Source: Lachnospiraceae bacterium
GTDB lineage: Bacteria; Bacillota; Clostridia; Lachnospirales; Lachnospiraceae
Length of the DNA stretch: 64,000 bases
Assembly: GCA_022769665.1 (NCBI GenBank)
Contig: JALEIR010000010.1
Location: 1-64,000 of the forward strand
Direction of reading: 5' to 3'
The position numbers were made by a program, and so were the translations under genes. Under the pieces are notes generated by a model. The model was not told the origin of the DNA. It saw only the letters and a program-made list of their open reading frames with translations, and ran no database searches. Positions 18,627 through 28,275 of the stretch are shown here, piece by piece (within the stretch, counting starts at the first letter, position 1; every line of letters starts with the position of its first letter).

Positions 18627-19151
18627 CTACTTGCCGGGATAACAGATAGCTGATTCAAGACGATAACCTTCCAGTTTTTCTCTTCCCTTTAATCCGGCCA
18701 GTTCAATCAACACCACAATTCCAACCACCTTACCGCCAAGGCTCTCAATCAGCTTTATCATGGCCTCCGTGGTTCCCCCGGTAGCAATCAGATCATCCAC
18801 AATCAGAACCTTCTGACCCGGTTTGATACTGTCCTTATGCATCTCGATGGTAGCCTGACCATACTCCAAATCATAGGATACGGAGACAGTTTCCCTGGGA
18901 AGCTTCCCCGCTTTTCGAATCAATACAAAAGGCTTTTTGTTATTATAAGCAATAGGAGTCCCGAATATGAATCCCCGGGATTCCGGGCCAACCACCACAT
19001 CATAATCCAAATCCTGAATTTTCTCCTGCATGGTGTCAATTGCCAGCTGCAGTCCTTCCGCATCCTGCAATACGCTGGTTACATCACGGAAGATGATACC
19101 CTCCTCCGGAAAATCCGGTATGCTCAATACATATTCTTCCAATTTTTTCAT
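18627..19151 (-). CDS. apt: adenine phosphoribosyltransferase
   Basis: About 174 aa, the usual length. It converts adenine and PRPP to AMP. The PRPP-binding motif VLIVDDLIATGGT and the Apt motif VVGPESRGFIFG are present. The start is MKKLEEYVLSIPDFPEEGI, preceded by GAGAGGG; the longer frame upstream covers the promoter and is rejected. The apt-rel order links adenine salvage and alarmone metabolism, as in many Firmicutes. Confidence 0.95.
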   Translation of the reverse strand: MKKLEEYVLSIPDFPEEGIIFRDVTSVLQDAEGLQLAIDTMQEKIQDLDYDVVVGPESRGFIFGTPIAYNNKKPFVLIRKAGKLPRETVSVSYDLEYGQATIEMHKDSIKPGQKVLIVDDLIATGGTTEAMIKLIESLGGKVVGIVVLIELAGLKGREKLEGYRLESAICYPGK

Positions 19152-19191
19152 TGCCGCATCCCTCTCTCGTATATTTGATAATAATGTTTTT

Positions 19192-19220
19192 ATTATATAG
19201 TGTTTTACACGGAATGTCAA
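19192..19220 (-). promoter_or_regulatory. consensus promoter for apt-rel
   Basis: On the minus strand TTGACA (19215-19220) and TATAAT (19192-19197) are separated by exactly 17 bases, a perfect sigma-70/sigma-A match. The apt start is about 40 bases downstream. The end of the CBS gene lies just upstream with a T6 tract that may be part of its terminator. Confidence 0.88.
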
Positions 19221-19231
19221 AAAACACACTG

Positions 19232-19645
19232 TCAGGACAACTGCTTTGTAAAGTATTTAATGATATCGCTTCTTGTAATGATTCCGATAAACACGTTTCT
19301 GTCATCCACAACCGGTACAAAGTTCTGACTTCTGGCACAATCCAAAAGTGCCTCCATCGCGGTATCAATGCAGACCGGCCGCACCTTTCCGCTTTGCAGC
19401 ATGTCCCTGACCGATAAATGTTCCAGGCTCTTAAAAGTTATGTCATCCAGCTTTTGATTATGGGCCAGAATATTCCATAAGAAATCTCCTTCACTGATGA
19501 CTCCCACATATCTGTCCTCGGCATCAATTACGGGAATGGCTGTATACCCGCTTCGGCGTAGCTTTTCCAGCCCCTGTCTGAGCGTCATATCATCCCTCAG
19601 ATATGCCACCTCCGCCTTAGGCAGTAAAAATGATGCAATATTCAC
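19232..19645 (-). CDS. CBS-domain pair protein
   Basis: A 137-aa protein of two CBS motifs (for example AIPVIDAEDRYVGVISEGDFLW and FVPVVDDRNVFIGIITRSDI). A CBS pair usually binds adenine nucleotides. It has no fused effector domain, so its partner is separate. Translation starts at a GTG that overlaps the DUF308 gene stop (GTGA), showing coupling with the membrane protein. Confidence 0.88.
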   Translation of the reverse strand: MNIASFLLPKAEVAYLRDDMTLRQGLEKLRRSGYTAIPVIDAEDRYVGVISEGDFLWNILAHNQKLDDITFKSLEHLSVRDMLQSGKVRPVCIDTAMEALLDCARSQNFVPVVDDRNVFIGIITRSDIIKYFTKQLS

Positions 19646-20280
19646 TGTTTTTCTCCTTCGCTTTTGTTTTCTTCCGCCCCTCTCTCATCTGTTCCCGTCA
19701 CTTCCACAAAGCTGCTGTCCACAGCCTGCATTTTATCGAAATATTTCCTGATTTTTCCGGCAAAGTAAATCGTTGTCATACAGTCCGTCACGCCGCTGAA
19801 AATCAGTCCGATTCCCAGAAGTCTGAACAACAGGATTGCGGACTCAAAAGGATTGCACACAAGCAGAATACCAAAACATACATTAATCACCGCAAATGCC
19901 AGCATGACAATCCAGTTGCCGTACCCCATCCGCTTCATGTCAATGACATCCTGAAGCTTACTGCAGCCGCTGATTAAAATCATAATTCCCAACAGGAAAG
20001 GAATCAGTGCAATAATCAGATTCACCTTATTGAGTACGAGTATACCTGCTACAATTCCAATCAAGCCGTGCAGAAAATCGTTATGAAAATAATTCTGATG
20101 TGCATCACGCAGCAGGTAACATATCATAGACACTGCACCGCCTACAATCAATGTTCCTCCGATCAGATATCCCAGTGCTCTCTCCATGGTCTCCGGAATG
20201 ACAAGCGCAACAATACCCAAAAGAATATAGAGGATCCCCGTCAGCAATGCATCCCATTTCATTTGCTTAAAAATTTTCAT
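19642..20280 (-). CDS. DUF308/HdeD-like membrane protein
   Basis: A 212-aa protein with about six membrane helices over residues ~10-185 and a charged C-terminal tail rich in Glu and Lys. The repeating short-helix pattern fits the DUF308 (HdeD-like) family, whose biochemical role is unknown. AAGGAGGT precedes the ATG. It is first of a two-gene unit with the CBS protein, which suggests nucleotide-sensing control (inference). Confidence 0.82.
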   Translation of the reverse strand: MKIFKQMKWDALLTGILYILLGIVALVIPETMERALGYLIGGTLIVGGAVSMICYLLRDAHQNYFHNDFLHGLIGIVAGILVLNKVNLIIALIPFLLGIMILISGCSKLQDVIDMKRMGYGNWIVMLAFAVINVCFGILLVCNPFESAILLFRLLGIGLIFSGVTDCMTTIYFAGKIRKYFDKMQAVDSSFVEVTGTDERGAEENKSEGEKQ

Positions 20281-20314
20281 ATGTATGTACCTCCTTTTTC
20301 GTTGAAAGAAAACA

Positions 20315-20338
20315 GGACTCCTTTGTGAAAAAGAGTCC
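20315..20338 (-). terminator. terminator after the SEC-C gene
   Basis: GGACTC (20315-20320) pairs with GAGTCC (20333-20338). In minus-strand sense the stem is followed by TGTTTTCTTTC. It lies 17 bases beyond the SEC-C stop and separates it from the DUF308 gene. Confidence 0.65.
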
Positions 20339-20355
20339 CTGAAGATAACGATTGT

Positions 20356-20859
20356 TTACTTTCTGCCGCAGCACTTCTTGTACTTTTTGCCGCTGCCGCA
20401 GGGGCAGGGGTCGTTGGGATATATCTTGGCTTCCTTTACGATTGTTGTGGAAGACTTCTGCTCCTTATAAAGAGCCTTTCTTGTCTCCTCATCAAAAATA
20501 TCGTTCCACTCTTCCAGGTTATACAGCCAGTCAGCCTCGGCTGCCACCATGTTTTTGTAAAGCAGTGCCTTGTCAAATCCAAGATTTACCTCTGTATCTT
20601 CCTCCATCTCCTCGATGGGATTCTTTTCCACAAGGCTGTCATTGATGCCGTCCAGAAAGCCCGTCATGGTCAGCACGGGAACATTAAACTTCTCAGCCAG
20701 TTCCTTAACGGTTCCCTTTACCACCTCGTCGGGATTCTTTAACAGCTGTGCATAAATTTCCTTCTCGGTCTGAAAATAAGCGCCCCAGATTTTCTGAAGC
20801 TGGGCTTGTCCCACAGACTCGTCATATGCTATCTTTTTCCATTGATCCAATAATGCCAT
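20356..20859 (-). CDS. SEC-C zinc-motif protein
   Basis: A 167-aa acidic protein ending in a SEC-C motif, [19 protein letters not shown], the zinc-binding tail also found on SecA. The first ~130 residues are helical with no other domain I recognise. Family members of this size are common in Clostridia and their role is unknown. It has its own promoter upstream and a terminator downstream, so it is monocistronic. Confidence 0.85.
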   Translation of the reverse strand: MALLDQWKKIAYDESVGQAQLQKIWGAYFQTEKEIYAQLLKNPDEVVKGTVKELAEKFNVPVLTMTGFLDGINDSLVEKNPIEEMEEDTEVNLGFDKALLYKNMVAAEADWLYNLEEWNDIFDEETRKALYKEQKSSTTIVKEAKIYPNDPCPCGSGKKYKKCCGRK

Positions 20860-20910
20860 AGAAATGTACCACCTTTATTGTTATTCGGTATTCAAATATT
20901 TACGCCCTTA

Positions 20911-20939
20911 AGTATATAACAGAATAGCATGAAAGACAA
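20911..20939 (-). promoter_or_regulatory. promoter of the SEC-C gene
   Basis: TTGTCT (20934-20939), a 17-base spacer and TATACT (20911-20916) on the minus strand, about 50 bases before the ATG. Confidence 0.7.
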
Positions 20940-21061
20940 TAAAAATTTTGTGATAAAAATTTGAATCATTTGTATAAAATCCTTTTTTCGGGTCAGACTA
21001 TTCAATGTCAAGGAACCCCCTCCTTTGAACTTACCAAAGATAAAAATAATACTTAATCCTC

Positions 21062-21106
21062 CCCTTAGACAAGGCCCCCGGACTTAGAGATATCTCAGGC
21101 CCGGGG
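21062..21106 (-). terminator. terminator at the end of the alpha-glucoside operon
   Basis: In minus-strand sense CCCCGG pairs with CCGGGG around a loop that itself contains the palindrome GAGATATCTC. A small CCTT/AAGG hairpin and a T-rich stretch follow. It lies 30 bases past the last glycosidase stop. The rest of the 277-base gap to the SEC-C gene is AT-rich and holds only the SEC-C promoter. Confidence 0.6.
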
Positions 21107-21133
21107 ACTTTGACATTTTCACGGTATCATGCT
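21101..21133. repeat. left copy of 33-bp direct repeat flanking the sugar cluster
   Basis: Matches 32201-32233 at 30 of 33 positions, in the same orientation and exactly 11,100 bases apart. It holds TTGACA and the 17-base spacer of the right-hand promoter, but the -10 position reads TGTTTT here, so this copy is not a promoter. It sits just outside the last gene of the cluster. Confidence 0.85.
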
Positions 21134-21136
21134 GTT

Positions 21137-23524
21137 TTATGCTAATATGATTTCCTGAATCATTTCTTTTACTGACTTCGGTATTTCCAACGCATTCAAA
21201 TTGCATATGCATTCGTTCAAAGATTGCATTCCCGTAACCATATCATAAATTTCATCCTTTAACCTATACTCAATCTGGGATTTGTTGAGGCAATCCGACA
21301 CACGCCATTCTATTTTGTTCGATGCCCCCCTTGCTTCCTCATCAATTTCAATACAGATCTCACTATTAACAGATACTTCCGTCAATTCTATTGTCTGTAT
21401 ATTTCTTCTATCATCATAATTGGTCTCACAGCTAACAATTCTGCCGTCTATCCGAACACCCAAAACAGCTTCAGCAGAAATTCCCATAAATTTTAATTGA
21501 TAATTTCGATATGCGGGAATTAATTCCTGTAATCCGCATGCCGGACTAATTGTAAACCTTTTTTGACTGCCCCACCTCAGCTGATATCTTGTTTCCACCC
21601 ATCTGCCACTTTTAAAATCCATCGAAATTCCGTCATCTTCATATAGAACAAATTCACCATTCTCGCCGGTACAGATGATGATGACCATATCTTTCGGATT
21701 CTCTGTGCTGTTTTTCGTTATCTCTTCCCTCTGCAGTGGGATAATTGCACCGGCTTTTGCCAAGACCGGGATTGTTTCCAGAGGACGATACATGCAGACC
21801 ATTTTATCACCCTGATATATCAACCCGGTAAATAAGTCATACCACATCCCCTGTGGAAGCCAGGTTGTCACCTTTCCCATTTTCGTTGTCATATCCATTT
21901 TAGAGGTAATGGGATGAACCATCATTTCCGTTCCGAAAAAATATTGATTTCTGACATCATATGCCCTGTTATCATCCGAATAGCGGTAATACATGGGTTG
22001 CACCAATGCTTCACCTTCAAAATGTGCTCTTGCATTCATTGTATAAAGATACGGTATCATTGCATGGCGCAGCCGTAAAAACTTCTTGATAATCCCACAT
22101 TCCCATTCTCCGAAATTCCACGGTTCTTTTCCGGTGAATCGGCTGGAAGAGCTGTGAAGCCGCATAATTGGTGAAAAGACTCCAAACTGCACCCAGCGAA
22201 CAGCCAGTTCATCATCTCTGTATCCATCCATGTGGCCTCCTATATCATGACTCCACCACCCATATCCAATATTGGAAGCTGTCGACGTAAAGTAGGGCTG
22301 AAACGCTAATGACTTCCAGGTAATCACAGTATCACCCGAAAAGCCGATAGGATAGCGATGGCTTCCTATTCCCGCATATCTGGAAAAAATCAGAGGTCTC
22401 CTGTTTTCTTTCTCGCTATCCCGGAAATGATAATGGTTCAACATCCAAAGAGGGTCCAGGCCCGGTATACCGGAAGCGGTACCCTGCTGCCAGTCAATCC
22501 ACCAGAAGTCGACCCCCTCATTTTCAAGCGGGTGATGTAAATATCGGAAATACGCCTTCAGGAACTCAGGATCCGAAATATTAAAGGGAATCGGAACCTC
22601 TTTTTCAAATTCTACCCCAAGTGCTTCTGCCATTTCCCGATATGCCTTTTCATGTCCTCTGACACCATCTGCCGGATGGACATTTAATGTCACATGAAGT
22701 CCCCGATGATGCAGTTCCTTCAACATTTCCTCATGGTTTGGAAACAATTCCTCATTCCACGTATATCCCGTCCATCCGTTTCCATATTTTTCATCCAGCT
22801 TCACATGATGCCAGTCCATATCCAGCACAGCAACGGAAAAAGGTATATTTTCATCTTGAAATCTATCCATCAACTGCATATACTCGTCCTGTGTATAGGC
22901 ATGATATCTGCTCCACCAGTTGCCTAGCACATATCTTGGCAGAAGCGGTGTCGCTCCGCACAGCCGAAAAAAATCCTTCATACACTCCCGGTAATTATGC
23001 CCATAACCGAAAAAGTACAAATCCGTATGTCCAGACAGTGCAGGCCGAACCCATCCGTCTGCCGTAAGAGCTAATGACGCACTGTCATCCAGCACAGCAT
23101 ATCCGGTTCTACCCAGTACACCGTCTTCCAAACCGGTTTCACCGTCACAGGCATCCAGTGTTCTTGCTGTTCCCTTCAAATTGCCCCCTTTATCTCCATA
23201 TCTCCAGATAGAGCAATTTGAGTATATTCCTTTGATAAGCCGAATGCTCAGTCCGTTTGCAGAAAAAGCTTTTCTATCATAAACTATCTGAAGCTCCTCT
23301 GTAATAATTTCCAGTTTATCCTTCTTCTCCCATACACGGAAGTTCGGAATATCAAAATTACGGTTCAAAACTGTCTGGGTTGCACAGTCTTCAAATTGAC
23401 CGCTGATGCTATATTCCAGCCGAATCAATCTATCAGTCAGGATACTAATCCGATACGTGTCACCCTGTACCATACATTCATGTTTTGCCACCGGATTCAT
23501 TAAAAAACTATGTATTTTATCCAT
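21137..23524 (-). CDS. GH31 alpha-glucosidase
   Basis: About 795 aa, no signal peptide, so cytoplasmic. A GH31 (beta/alpha)8 barrel is indicated by VAVLDMDWHHV, the nucleophile region GVDFWWIDWQQG (Asp in WWIDW), FSGDTVITW and SHDIGGHMDG. N-terminal and C-terminal beta domains flank the barrel. It should hydrolyse alpha-glucosides taken up by the neighbouring ABC transporter. The start is MDKIHSFLMNP, with GAAAGG upstream; it lies 2 bases after the preceding GH31 gene, the tightest spacing in the cluster. Last gene of the operon. Confidence 0.9.
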   Translation of the reverse strand: MDKIHSFLMNPVAKHECMVQGDTYRISILTDRLIRLEYSISGQFEDCATQTVLNRNFDIPNFRVWEKKDKLEIITEELQIVYDRKAFSANGLSIRLIKGIYSNCSIWRYGDKGGNLKGTARTLDACDGETGLEDGVLGRTGYAVLDDSASLALTADGWVRPALSGHTDLYFFGYGHNYRECMKDFFRLCGATPLLPRYVLGNWWSRYHAYTQDEYMQLMDRFQDENIPFSVAVLDMDWHHVKLDEKYGNGWTGYTWNEELFPNHEEMLKELHHRGLHVTLNVHPADGVRGHEKAYREMAEALGVEFEKEVPIPFNISDPEFLKAYFRYLHHPLENEGVDFWWIDWQQGTASGIPGLDPLWMLNHYHFRDSEKENRRPLIFSRYAGIGSHRYPIGFSGDTVITWKSLAFQPYFTSTASNIGYGWWSHDIGGHMDGYRDDELAVRWVQFGVFSPIMRLHSSSSRFTGKEPWNFGEWECGIIKKFLRLRHAMIPYLYTMNARAHFEGEALVQPMYYRYSDDNRAYDVRNQYFFGTEMMVHPITSKMDMTTKMGKVTTWLPQGMWYDLFTGLIYQGDKMVCMYRPLETIPVLAKAGAIIPLQREEITKNSTENPKDMVIIICTGENGEFVLYEDDGISMDFKSGRWVETRYQLRWGSQKRFTISPACGLQELIPAYRNYQLKFMGISAEAVLGVRIDGRIVSCETNYDDRRNIQTIELTEVSVNSEICIEIDEEARGASNKIEWRVSDCLNKSQIEYRLKDEIYDMVTGMQSLNECICNLNALEIPKSVKEMIQEIILA

Positions 23525-23526
23525 AA

Positions 23527-25566
23527 TTAACCTTTCTGCCATGTCATCTCTGTGTCAAATATTCTCTGACCATTTGAAAAAAGCACAAACTTCTCTTCTC
23601 CCGACAGCCGCTCAACCTCATTCTTTCCCTTTTCCCAAGAAATAATAAGTTCATTATCCATATCATCAAAGAAATGGTATCTGCCCCTCTCACCAACAGC
23701 CCAAAATGTCAGCTGTACATATTTGTCAGTCCGGTTTCCCACAAAGCTCCCCAGTTCCAATGTGGCACCCAAATTCAGGGCTATACAGCTTCCGCTCCTA
23801 ATAAATACCGGTATCCTGTCGCTACCGCAATTTACAAAATAATCACGCCGCCCTCGCAGTACTTCTCCTTCCGTCCATTCTCCCAATTCTTCGTTCCACA
23901 CCCGAAGCGGCCACAGACAGTTCCATTCTCCATCCGGCAAATAAACATTCCGCCCGGATTGCCCCTCTTCCATAATCGGAGCAATCAACAGCTCTCCAAG
24001 CATAAAACAGTCTACCACATCATATACCCGTTCGTCTTCCGGATATTCCACCGCCAAATGCTTCATCATGGGAGTTCCGGTTTTTGACGAAATAACAGCC
24101 TGCTGGTACAGGTAAGGCAATAAATTCATGCGCAGATTAAAATGAAAACGTAACCTTTTAAGCAGTTGTTCGTCACCATACATCTTGCTGACATTCCAAG
24201 GACTCCTGTCATTTACTCCCCAGGTCACCGCAAGCACTTCTGAGAACTGTCCACCTACCGGTTCCGAATGCCACTGCATGATAGGTGCAAAAACGGCACA
24301 TTGAACCGCTCTCTCATACAATTCCTTTGTCGGCATTTCGCCGGCAAATCCCCCAATATCGAATCCCCAAAACGGAATCCCGCTGAGTCCTGCGCTCAGG
24401 CCCGCAATTATTACATGCCGGAATTCTTCCCACGAGGAAATCTGGTCTCCCGCCCACTGTATCGGATAGTTCTGTTGGCCCGTATACCCTGCACGGCTGA
24501 ACAATACCCTATCCTTTCCGACAAATTCCGTATAAGCCTTCACATAGCTCTTTGCATAGTAATTCCGAAGCTCAATTCCCGTCATTCCGTTAAATGCCGT
24601 CACATCATCCGTCAGCACAAATTCCCCGCCATCCGTTTTAAAACCGGAAACTCCCATAGCAAGAAGATAATCCCGTTTGCCGAACCACCATTCAATCGTC
24701 TCCGGATTTGTAAAATCCGGCAACAATGAACCCGCAAACCAATGTCCTTCCGGAATTCTGTATACTGTTCCGTCTGTATTTTTTATACACAAATTCTTCC
24801 TTATGGCATATTCCCAATCTAAGTCCAGAATATCATGGTTTTCCCCCTGCTCCATTTTTTTCAAAACAGGGATTTGCCACAATATCAGATGAATCCCCAT
24901 ACTCTTGAGAATCTGAACAAACTCCTCCGGATTCTGCCATTCCCCATGCTCATTAAAGCGATAAAAAGTTGCTTCATCGCTCCATGCCTCCAGAACCATG
25001 ACTCCATGAGGAATACCATATTTTTTTGCAAGTCTCGCCTGCTGAAGTGCCTCCTCCTGCGTATTCCAGCGATTTGCAGACATCCATGGAGTAAAACACC
25101 ATTTTGGTATCAATGCAGGTTTGCCGGTGATTTCCGTGAAATCTGCCAGAATTTCTGTAGGACTTCCCTTAAAAAAGTAAATGCAAGGGAGCTTTTTGTT
25201 GCTGTCTTTCTTTATATCGATCTTTATCTTATTTTCAAACTTAAACCTCGTCACGGCAAGTGTATCTACAAATACACCAAATTGTTTATCAGTAAAAAAG
25301 AACGGAACAGGACAATAACTCACACTTCCCTGATTGCAGAATTTTTCCACAACCTCCGTTTCAATCTCAAGCCCTTTTTGATTCACCAGATTGAATCTTT
25401 CACCCATTCCGTATACAGCCTTACAGTCGTGAGCAATCTCAATATGGCATTCTCCCGAATCCTTTGTCTGCATACTCAAAACCGTAAAGCATTCCTTCTT
25501 TCCTGCAATTTGGGCTTCAATTTCTTCTATCCCCAGATTCAAATCCCATTTATATATTACTGCCAT
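23527..25566 (-). CDS. GH31 glycosidase (alpha-xylosidase/alpha-glucosidase type)
   Basis: A 679-aa cytoplasmic GH31 enzyme of a different subfamily from its neighbour. The nucleophile motif is GVSGFKTDGGEFV (Asp in KTDGGE), with FSRAGYTGQQ and FWGFDIGGFAG as the further barrel motifs. The KTD-type nucleophile region is shared with YicI-like alpha-xylosidases and with some alpha-galactosidase or sulfoquinovosidase-like members, so substrate assignment needs assay. Its upstream gap holds a perfect hairpin that separates it from the binding-protein gene. Confidence 0.88.
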   Translation of the reverse strand: MAVIYKWDLNLGIEEIEAQIAGKKECFTVLSMQTKDSGECHIEIAHDCKAVYGMGERFNLVNQKGLEIETEVVEKFCNQGSVSYCPVPFFFTDKQFGVFVDTLAVTRFKFENKIKIDIKKDSNKKLPCIYFFKGSPTEILADFTEITGKPALIPKWCFTPWMSANRWNTQEEALQQARLAKKYGIPHGVMVLEAWSDEATFYRFNEHGEWQNPEEFVQILKSMGIHLILWQIPVLKKMEQGENHDILDLDWEYAIRKNLCIKNTDGTVYRIPEGHWFAGSLLPDFTNPETIEWWFGKRDYLLAMGVSGFKTDGGEFVLTDDVTAFNGMTGIELRNYYAKSYVKAYTEFVGKDRVLFSRAGYTGQQNYPIQWAGDQISSWEEFRHVIIAGLSAGLSGIPFWGFDIGGFAGEMPTKELYERAVQCAVFAPIMQWHSEPVGGQFSEVLAVTWGVNDRSPWNVSKMYGDEQLLKRLRFHFNLRMNLLPYLYQQAVISSKTGTPMMKHLAVEYPEDERVYDVVDCFMLGELLIAPIMEEGQSGRNVYLPDGEWNCLWPLRVWNEELGEWTEGEVLRGRRDYFVNCGSDRIPVFIRSGSCIALNLGATLELGSFVGNRTDKYVQLTFWAVGERGRYHFFDDMDNELIISWEKGKNEVERLSGEEKFVLFSNGQRIFDTEMTWQKG

Positions 25567-25608
25567 ATGTCCTCCACTTGCCTTTTAGAATTACTTGCAC
25601 TTAAGAGT

Positions 25609-25656
25609 AATCCTGCACCTTTGATGTCTGTTGAAGACCGCATCCGGTGCAGGATT
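25609..25656 (-). other. intercistronic hairpin in the sugar operon
   Basis: AATCCTGCACC (25609-25619) and GGTGCAGGATT (25646-25656) form a perfect 11-bp inverted repeat with a 26-base loop. It lies between the binding-protein gene and the GH31 genes. There is no strong U-run. Like the malE-malF intergenic elements, it could stabilise the upstream mRNA or partly terminate, giving more binding protein than enzyme. Confidence 0.75.
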
Positions 25657-25684
25657 CATCTTTCCCGGATAATCCTATATCCCG

Positions 25685-27319
25685 TTATTGAATATACCTT
25701 TCATATGCATCTGTATAAATCTGCATCAATCTTTCCAGTCCCATTGCATTTAACTGCTGGATGTACTCGTCCCAGCCCTCATCAATACCACCTTCTGTAA
25801 TCCAGAGTGCCCTTGTACTCTCCACATACTTATCAATATCGGTGGTCAGAGTCGGGCGCTCTTCATTCTCCTCCACAGTAAACATAACGTTCGGATAAGG
25901 AGTCGTAACCGTGTCTTCGGCAATCTTACTCAATTCCACTTTCAAGCCATCACCGCTGCTAGGAGAAAGAATCACATTTTTCTCAAATTCCTTACTGATA
26001 TATTTCGGTCCGAAGTCACGCAAACTGGAATCCCAGTACCAAGAGTCTGCACTGGTTCCCTCGGGTGGATCATTCAATGTATATGTACCGTCATCATGCT
26101 TTGTAATAACTGTACCGATACCACCCCAGAAGTTCTGAATACTTGCTTCGCCGGTATAAAAAGCATCAATCCATCGTGCGGCCACTTCCGGATGCTCACA
26201 GAATTTAGTGATTAAAACTTCGTTTCTCATAATACTGGATACACCATTGGGATCACCGCCTGTATATGCTTTGCCGTCCGGCCCCTTAATAGGCGCTATT
26301 ACTTCATATTCCGAAGACCACTGACCAAAATTGGAATCCGGTGTCCATGCATATTCAAAGCCCACACGCGATACATTAGGATCCTGTCTCTTTGCGGATA
26401 ACATGGTATCATCCTGGGTGAAAGCTTCCGCGTCAATTATTCCTTCCTCATACAGCTTATGAAGCCACTTAATTCCTTCCTTGTATTGCTCGGAAGTAGG
26501 ATAATAGGTAAGTGTACCGTCATCATTTACCAGGAGTTTGTAACCGGTGATATCCGTAATTCCAAATGGATTCAATAAGTCCATACTCAACCCCTTCGCA
26601 CCTGAAATCGGAATTTCATCATTCGGATCGCCGTTTCCGTTTGCATCCTGCTCCTTGAAAGCTTTCAGCACATTATACAATTCCTCAATATTGGTAGGCT
26701 CCTGCAATCCCAGATTGTCCAGCCATTGTTTATTAATAATTGGCTGATTACAGGATACCGGTCTTAAGGGCAAATTCTTACTCATGGAATACATATGCCC
26801 GTCCGGGAAAGTTGCAATGTTTTTAAGATCAGGCATTTCTTCCAAAGCCTGCTTGTAGTTTGGCATATAATTCTCCACCAAATCATCCAAGGGTATGAAC
26901 AAATCCAGATTATTCATGATATCTGCATCATTAAAGGTTTGAAAGCCCATAATGATGTCAGGCAGTTCTCCACCTGCAAGCATGATTCCCTTCTGCTCGC
27001 TCCAATCATTTAAGGACTGTACCTGCCACTCAATTTTTACATTGCTCTCTTCCTCAAGCTGCTTTAAAAACTCATTGTTTTTAAAGCTGTCCCCCATGTT
27101 GCCCCAACGGGTTGTCAATACCGTCAGCGTAATCGGTTCATTTACAATGGGCATACCTGTTTCATTGAAGTTCTCATTGTTCTGCCCTGCCTGCTCCGTT
27201 TTTTCGCCGGACGGCGTGTTTTGGGTCTGCTCTGTCTCGTCTTTTCCACAGCCCGCCATGGAAATTGTCATTGCTGTAGCCAGAACCAGACTGAGCGCTT
27301 TTTTTGTTACTTTTCTCAT
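25685..27319 (-). CDS. sugar ABC transporter substrate-binding lipoprotein
   Basis: About 544 aa. A lipoprotein signal peptide ends in SMAGCGKDE (lipobox cysteine ~23), followed by an acidic Gln/Asn-rich linker and a large type 1 extracellular binding domain of the long LipO/YtcQ kind that accompanies LplB/YtcP permeases. GGAGG precedes the ATG at 27319. It lies 34 bases after the second permease gene and probably captures alpha-gluco-oligosaccharides, by context. Confidence 0.92.
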   Translation of the reverse strand: MRKVTKKALSLVLATAMTISMAGCGKDETEQTQNTPSGEKTEQAGQNNENFNETGMPIVNEPITLTVLTTRWGNMGDSFKNNEFLKQLEEESNVKIEWQVQSLNDWSEQKGIMLAGGELPDIIMGFQTFNDADIMNNLDLFIPLDDLVENYMPNYKQALEEMPDLKNIATFPDGHMYSMSKNLPLRPVSCNQPIINKQWLDNLGLQEPTNIEELYNVLKAFKEQDANGNGDPNDEIPISGAKGLSMDLLNPFGITDITGYKLLVNDDGTLTYYPTSEQYKEGIKWLHKLYEEGIIDAEAFTQDDTMLSAKRQDPNVSRVGFEYAWTPDSNFGQWSSEYEVIAPIKGPDGKAYTGGDPNGVSSIMRNEVLITKFCEHPEVAARWIDAFYTGEASIQNFWGGIGTVITKHDDGTYTLNDPPEGTSADSWYWDSSLRDFGPKYISKEFEKNVILSPSSGDGLKVELSKIAEDTVTTPYPNVMFTVEENEERPTLTTDIDKYVESTRALWITEGGIDEGWDEYIQQLNAMGLERLMQIYTDAYERYIQ

Positions 27320-27353
27320 ACTTTTCCCTCCTTTTTCTATGTACAATCAGTGC

Positions 27354-28262
27354 TTAGCCTTTCACCGCACCAATCATAACACCTTTGTTAAAATACTTCT
27401 GTGCAAATGGATACAGACACATAATCGGTAATGTAGATACAATGATGACCGAATAACGCATTAAGTTTGACAATCTCAATGCAATTTGCATCGCCTCTCC
27501 GCTTCCGAAAGTCATTTGCAAATTATTCGTTATCAGTATATTTCTCAAAACCAGCTGTAGCGGGTATCTGTCTGCATCCTTCAGATATACCAGTGCATTG
27601 AAATAAGAGTTCCACATTCCCACAGCAGTCCACAATCCAATAACAGCTAATACTGCTTTTGACAGAGGCATTACGATGCTGAAAAAATAACGCAGATTTC
27701 CACATCCATCTATTTTCGCTGCATCATTTAAGTCACTTGGTATAGAATTTTCAAAAAAAGTTCGCGCCACAATGATGTTGTAAACCGAAACGGAAAACGG
27801 TAGAACCATCACCCAAAAAGTGTTATACAAATGGAAATCCTTAATGGTCAGGAAAGTCGGCACCAGTCCTCCGTTAAAAAACATGGTAAAAATAAACATC
27901 AGCGAAATAAACCTACGTCCTACCAAGTCCTTGCGAGAGAGTGCATAAGCAGCAAGTACATTGACAGCTACCCCTATCAAAGTCCCTACTATCGTGTACA
28001 GTATTGTGTTCCAATAGCCAATCCAAATTTCATCATGCCTCAAAAGTTCCCGATACCCGTCTAACGTAAACCCCTGCGGCCAAAGCCATACTTTACCGCT
28101 TGCCACAGCAGAGGGGTCACTAAATGATGCTATCACCACAAACCATAGGGGATACACCACAATCAGAAGGATTACACCGGACAACAGATACAAAATGAAA
28201 TGAAATACTTTTTCACCGCCGCTCTTTTTAACTATGTTCTTATTATTAAGCTTTTTTTGCAT
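27354..28262 (-). CDS. sugar ABC permease, YtcP/LplC type
   Basis: A 302-aa inner-membrane permease with six helices. The EAA-loop region, DAAKIDGCGNLRYFFSIVMPL, contacts the ATPase. The start is 13 bases after the first permease gene. No ATP-binding subunit is in the cluster, so a shared MsmX-like ATPase encoded elsewhere must drive it (established for several Firmicute sugar importers; inference here). Confidence 0.92.
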   Translation of the reverse strand: MQKKLNNKNIVKKSGGEKVFHFILYLLSGVILLIVVYPLWFVVIASFSDPSAVASGKVWLWPQGFTLDGYRELLRHDEIWIGYWNTILYTIVGTLIGVAVNVLAAYALSRKDLVGRRFISLMFIFTMFFNGGLVPTFLTIKDFHLYNTFWVMVLPFSVSVYNIIVARTFFENSIPSDLNDAAKIDGCGNLRYFFSIVMPLSKAVLAVIGLWTAVGMWNSYFNALVYLKDADRYPLQLVLRNILITNNLQMTFGSGEAMQIALRLSNLMRYSVIIVSTLPIMCLYPFAQKYFNKGVMIGAVKG

Positions 28263-28275
28263 TTTCCCGTCTCCC

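Noticed and set aside
24835-25800. 321-aa open frame on the + strand
   Set aside because: Antisense to GH31 and the intercistronic hairpin; no domain or start signal.
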